A stretch of DNA of 64,000 nucleotides, from contig NZ_OY782507.1 in NCBI RefSeq assembly GCF_963677725.1, positions 3,966,501-4,030,500 on the forward strand. The letters are read 5' to 3'. Positions 61,128 through 64,000 of this stretch are shown in pieces. The DNA is from an uncultured Cohaesibacter sp. GTDB lineage: Bacteria; Pseudomonadota; Alphaproteobacteria; Rhizobiales; Cohaesibacteraceae. Position numbers and translations under genes: made by a program. Under the pieces are notes generated by a model. That model was not told the origin of the DNA, searched no databases, and worked only from the letters and a program-made list of their open reading frames with translations. Each line of letters opens with the position of its first letter. Position 1 is the first letter of the stretch.

Positions 61128-62570
61128 TCAGATACCACCAAGGCCGTCGCTGCCGACAAAGGCGATGCGCAGCATGTTAGTGGCGCCTGGGGTGCCCAGA
61201 GGGACACCGGCGGTGATGATGACGCGCTGACCGGGCTTGGCGAAGCCTTCCTGATAGGAGGTGGAGCAGGCGCGGTCGACCATTTCATCCAGTGTGCCAG
61301 AATCTTCAGACACGATGCAGTGCAGGCCCCAGACGAGGGACAGGCGACGTGCGGTGGCATTGATCGGGCTCATGGTGATGATTGGCGTCTGAGGACGCTC
61401 ACGGGCGGCCCTGAGGCCTGTGGTGCCCGATGAGGTGTAGCAGACGATGTTGGCCAGCTTCAGCGTCTCGGCAATCTGACGGGCCGCCGCAGAAATGGCA
61501 TCGGCGCCGGTTGCTTCAGGCTCGGCGCGTTGTGCGTAGATGATGTTGGAATAGTAAGGGTCGGTTTCGACCTGCTCGGCAATCCGGTTCATCATGGCAA
61601 CCGCTTCCTGCGGATATTCACCGGCAGCGGACTCGGCGGACAACATGATCGCGTCAGCACCTTCAAACACGGCCGTGGCCACGTCAGAGGCTTCAGCACG
61701 GGTTGGCATTGGCGAAGTGATCATTGATTCCAGCATCTGGGTGGCAACCACGACTGGCTTGCCGGCCTGACGGGCGGCACGGGTGATCTGCTTCTGAACG
61801 CCGGGAACCTGTTCCAGCGGCATTTCCACGCCAAGGTCACCACGGGCAACCATGATGGCATCGGACAATTCGATGATTTCGGCAAGATGCTTGACGGCTT
61901 GTGGCTTTTCGATTTTTGACAGGATGCCAGTGCGGCCACGGGACAGCTTGCGAACCTCGGCTACGTCTTCGGGACGTTGCACGAAGGACAGCGCGATCCA
62001 GTCGACATCTGCATTGACCGCGGCTTCCAGATCCGCGCGGTCCTTGTCGGTCAGAGCCGAGAAGGAGAGGGTGGAATCAGGGAAGCTGATGCCCTTGCGG
62101 TCGGAAATCGGGCCGCCGGTGACGACTTCGGTATGGATGGCGTCCGATGCGGTGCCGATGGTGCGCAGGCGAACCTTGCCATCGTCGAGCAGCAGCATGT
62201 CGCCTTCTTTGACAGAGCCGAAAATTTCCGGATGGGGCAGCTGGACGCGATGCACGTCGCCGGGCTCATCCTTCATGTCGAGGGTGAAGTTGGCGCCATT
62301 TTCGAGGCGTACTTTGGTCTCGGCGAATTTGCCAAGGCGCAGTTTGGGGCCCTGAAGGTCAGCCAGAATGCCGATGGGGCGGCCGACTTCGTTTTCTACA
62401 GAGCGAATTTTTGCGACGCGCTCGCGCATTTCATCGTGGGACGAGTGGCTCATGTTGATGCGGAACACATCCGCACCTGCCAGAAACAGAGCCTTGATCT
62501 GTTCCTCTTTATCTGAAGCCGGGCCCAAGGTGGCCAGGATCTTGACCTTCCGATTGCGTCTTACAGTCAC
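61128..62570 (-). CDS. pyk: Pyruvate kinase
   Basis: 480 residues; converts phosphoenolpyruvate and ADP to pyruvate and ATP. KVKILATLGPASDKEEQIKA begins the barrel; RINMSHSSHDE, the active-site SKIEKPQAVKHLAEIIELSD and VARGDLGVEMPLEQVPGVQK follow; ATQMLESMITSPMPTRAEAS and GADAIMLSAESAAGEYPQEA complete the catalytic core. The C-terminal allosteric domain contains AARERPQTPIITMSP. A complete enzyme of usual size. The DUF1036 gene lies 10 bases upstream on the same strand. Confidence 0.97.
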   Translation of the reverse strand: MTVRRNRKVKILATLGPASDKEEQIKALFLAGADVFRINMSHSSHDEMRERVAKIRSVENEVGRPIGILADLQGPKLRLGKFAETKVRLENGANFTLDMKDEPGDVHRVQLPHPEIFGSVKEGDMLLLDDGKVRLRTIGTASDAIHTEVVTGGPISDRKGISFPDSTLSFSALTDKDRADLEAAVNADVDWIALSFVQRPEDVAEVRKLSRGRTGILSKIEKPQAVKHLAEIIELSDAIMVARGDLGVEMPLEQVPGVQKQITRAARQAGKPVVVATQMLESMITSPMPTRAEASDVATAVFEGADAIMLSAESAAGEYPQEAVAMMNRIAEQVETDPYYSNIIYAQRAEPEATGADAISAAARQIAETLKLANIVCYTSSGTTGLRAARERPQTPIITMSPINATARRLSLVWGLHCIVSEDSGTLDEMVDRACSTSYQEGFAKPGQRVIITAGVPLGTPGATNMLRIAFVGSDGLGGI

Positions 62571-62580
62571 GGTTTTTATC

Positions 62581-63054
62581 CTATTCTTGATCGGTCAATT
62601 GGACCGTATAATCCTGCTTCCCGGCCGTGTCGATTTCGAAAAAGCCGGTGCGCTCAAATCCCCTTGCGACACATTCGTGCGTGCCCTTGATCTTGAACTC
62701 AAGATCCTGCGTGCACATGAATGCCTCGCCATTCCACTGTCCGCCCTTGTCATAATCGATGGCATGGATCAGATAGCGAGTGTTTACAAGCACGCCTTTG
62801 AGGACGGTTTCGCACTTGTTCTGGTCAACGTTCCACCAGCCCTCGCTGATCCACTCACCCTTCATCTTATATCCGATGGCAAGACCGATCGTACTGCCGG
62901 TCTTGTTGCATACGCGAAGGTCGGCGGCGGCCTGAAAACTGCTTGCGAGCAGCAACAGACTTGCCAGGGCGCATGTCTGGATATGTGTCTTTACTAGGGT
63001 CGTGGTCGCCGGAGCTGTTGTCTTTTTTAAAACAATCATTGGGCTCAATATCAT
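62581..63054 (-). CDS. DUF1036 exported protein
   Basis: 157 residues with an N-terminal export signal (HIQTCALASLLLLASSFQAA; cleavage near AAA-DLR). The mature part, LRVCNKTGSTIGLAIGYKMK then WISEGWWNVDQNKCETVLKG, is the DUF1036 signature (conserved Cys, Trp-Trp). Function unknown, often next to pyk in rhizobia. Start 63054 is used; a start at 63039 is also possible, as neither has a clear ribosome site. Confidence 0.88.
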   Translation of the reverse strand: MILSPMIVLKKTTAPATTTLVKTHIQTCALASLLLLASSFQAAADLRVCNKTGSTIGLAIGYKMKGEWISEGWWNVDQNKCETVLKGVLVNTRYLIHAIDYDKGGQWNGEAFMCTQDLEFKIKGTHECVARGFERTGFFEIDTAGKQDYTVQLTDQE

Positions 63055-63513
63055 CTTGAAGGTGTTCGTAAGCCGCCTTTTGTTTCGCGTCTTGCGCCCA
63101 CAATGTCAATGCAGGAACTCTACAATAGTCGAAGACTGTGCGTTAAAGGGAATCAAATATTCCCCATTTTGTGCGGTTTTCAACTCTCCGGGGTGATCTG
63201 TTCCAACTTCCGCACCAGAGGTGGAGCGTTGCTTTGTATCGTTGAATGGATCGACCGGAAAGCTATTCTAGCGCTTCTGCCTGACGTGGGCCTGTTTAGC
63301 GTTTGTGCTTAACGGCTGTGTGACGGGCCATAATCGGTGATCAGTTGGGCGAAAAAGCGGCTGGGAGGCGGGTTTCTCACAGGATCCGTGCCAAGGGCGG
63401 CAAATCTGGGATCAGGGACAGTTTGGTCTTGTTGCTGCCATCACCTTGGATATGATGCTGGCTTTCTCGCGCTCGCTTTTGAGAGGCGGGTGACTGTCTG
63501 GAAGGGGAGACTT
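63055..63513. other. Intergenic region DUF1036 / DUF1244
   Basis: About 460 bases, divergent, without a recognisable gene or RNA; the upstream extension of the DUF1244 frame (63337 on) is not supported. Confidence 0.5.
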
Positions 63514-63810
63514 ATGAGTGAGATCAGTCAAACAGAGCTGGAAGCCGCAGCCTTTCGTCGCTTGTTGGCGCATTTGCGCGAGCGGACGGATGTGCAAAAT
63601 ATCGACATGATGAATCTTGCCGGCTTTTGTCGCAATTGCCTGTCGCGCTGGTATATGGAGGCAGCCAATGAAGCTGGTCTCGATATGGACAAGGAAGAGG
63701 CGCGCGAAGTCGTCTATGGGATGCCCTACGACGTGTGGAAAGAAAAATACCAGAAAGAAGCCAGTCCTGAGCAGATTGACGCGCTCAAGATTTCGCACAA
63801 TCACGACTAA
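63514..63810 (+). CDS. DUF1244 domain protein
   Basis: 98 residues from ATG 63514, with GGGGAG five bases upstream. FRRLLAHLRERTDVQNIDMM, NLAGFCRNCLSRWYMEAANE and AREVVYGMPYDVWKEKYQKE are family hallmarks, with the conserved cysteines in CRNC. A small alphaproteobacterial/gammaproteobacterial protein of unknown function; the surrounding gene order is typical. The last 190 bases of the window after it hold nothing recognised. Confidence 0.9.
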   Translation: MSEISQTELEAAAFRRLLAHLRERTDVQNIDMMNLAGFCRNCLSRWYMEAANEAGLDMDKEEAREVVYGMPYDVWKEKYQKEASPEQIDALKISHNHD

Positions 63811-64000
63811 CAGGCACAATGGGCGATAAGCCTGGATGTGCCTGATCCTGACAGCGTGTCGGGATAGGGCGGCGAAAATGGTGTGCTTGGCATCAAAGAG
63901 ACTTTGCGTCCGATTGGATCGCTGTTAAGGATGTCGCAACACAAATTTGGTTGAAGAGCGGTTAAGCTCGCTGAAGCATGATGGATCCCCGAGTGCCTGT

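Overview
The window is a chromosomal segment of an alphaproteobacterium, most likely of the order Hyphomicrobiales (Rhizobiales). Supporting signs are a split carA/carB pair, a YqeY-DnaG-RpoD block, a DnaG whose zinc-finger cysteines are mostly replaced, a 41-residue L36 protein without zinc ligands, and a DUF1036/DUF1244/pyruvate kinase neighbourhood. Genus cannot be fixed from the sequence; a marine relative is a guess.

Layout. 1-15.6 kb is mostly core: carB (cut by the left edge), a small phage-like control region (XRE regulator, three operator-like repeats, a divergent 39-codon ORF), a zinc metallopeptidase, carA, yqeY, dnaG, rpoD, then an unusual Ala/Ser-repeat protein with a central winged helix, and a SIMPL-domain periplasmic protein. 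A tRNA gene (CAT anticodon) at 15.8 kb is followed by an accessory block: TetR/MFS efflux pair, GNAT acetyltransferase, GH8 glycosidase and the decayed end of a HipA-type kinase.

20.9-29.9 kb is a sugar or polyol utilisation locus: an RbsACB-like ABC transporter, a short-chain dehydrogenase, DhaK and DhaL kinase subunits, then a second unit with another DhaL and a SorC-type regulator fused to a second DhaK domain. The set suggests uptake of a short polyol, oxidation to a ketose and phosphorylation. 30-31.4 kb holds a secreted ClpP-fold/SH3 protein. 31.9-39.3 kb is a LacI-controlled arabinoside locus (ABC importer plus GH127 beta-L-arabinofuranosidase), with matching operator-like sites before the regulator and before the binding protein.

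39.35-49.3 kb is a ten-gene minus-strand cluster: a class V PLP enzyme, two proteins of the L-2-amino-thiazoline-4-carboxylate (ATC) hydrolase family, a complete branched-chain-type ABC transporter, an FAD oxidoreductase and an M20 amidohydrolase. It looks like import and hydrolysis of a cysteine-derived thiazoline or carbamoyl compound, and is the best candidate here for an undescribed pathway.

49.9-56.7 kb carries LysR/WrbA, a 49-residue small protein, an EamA exporter, a DUF2254 membrane protein, a histidine phosphatase, kdsB with a one-base frameshift, and a HAD phosphatase. 56.7-58.6 kb is sparse, with an orphan terminator that may end a small RNA. The right end holds rpmJ, a chemoreceptor, pyruvate kinase, a DUF1036 protein and a DUF1244 protein. 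No CRISPR array, rRNA or insertion sequence was recognised.
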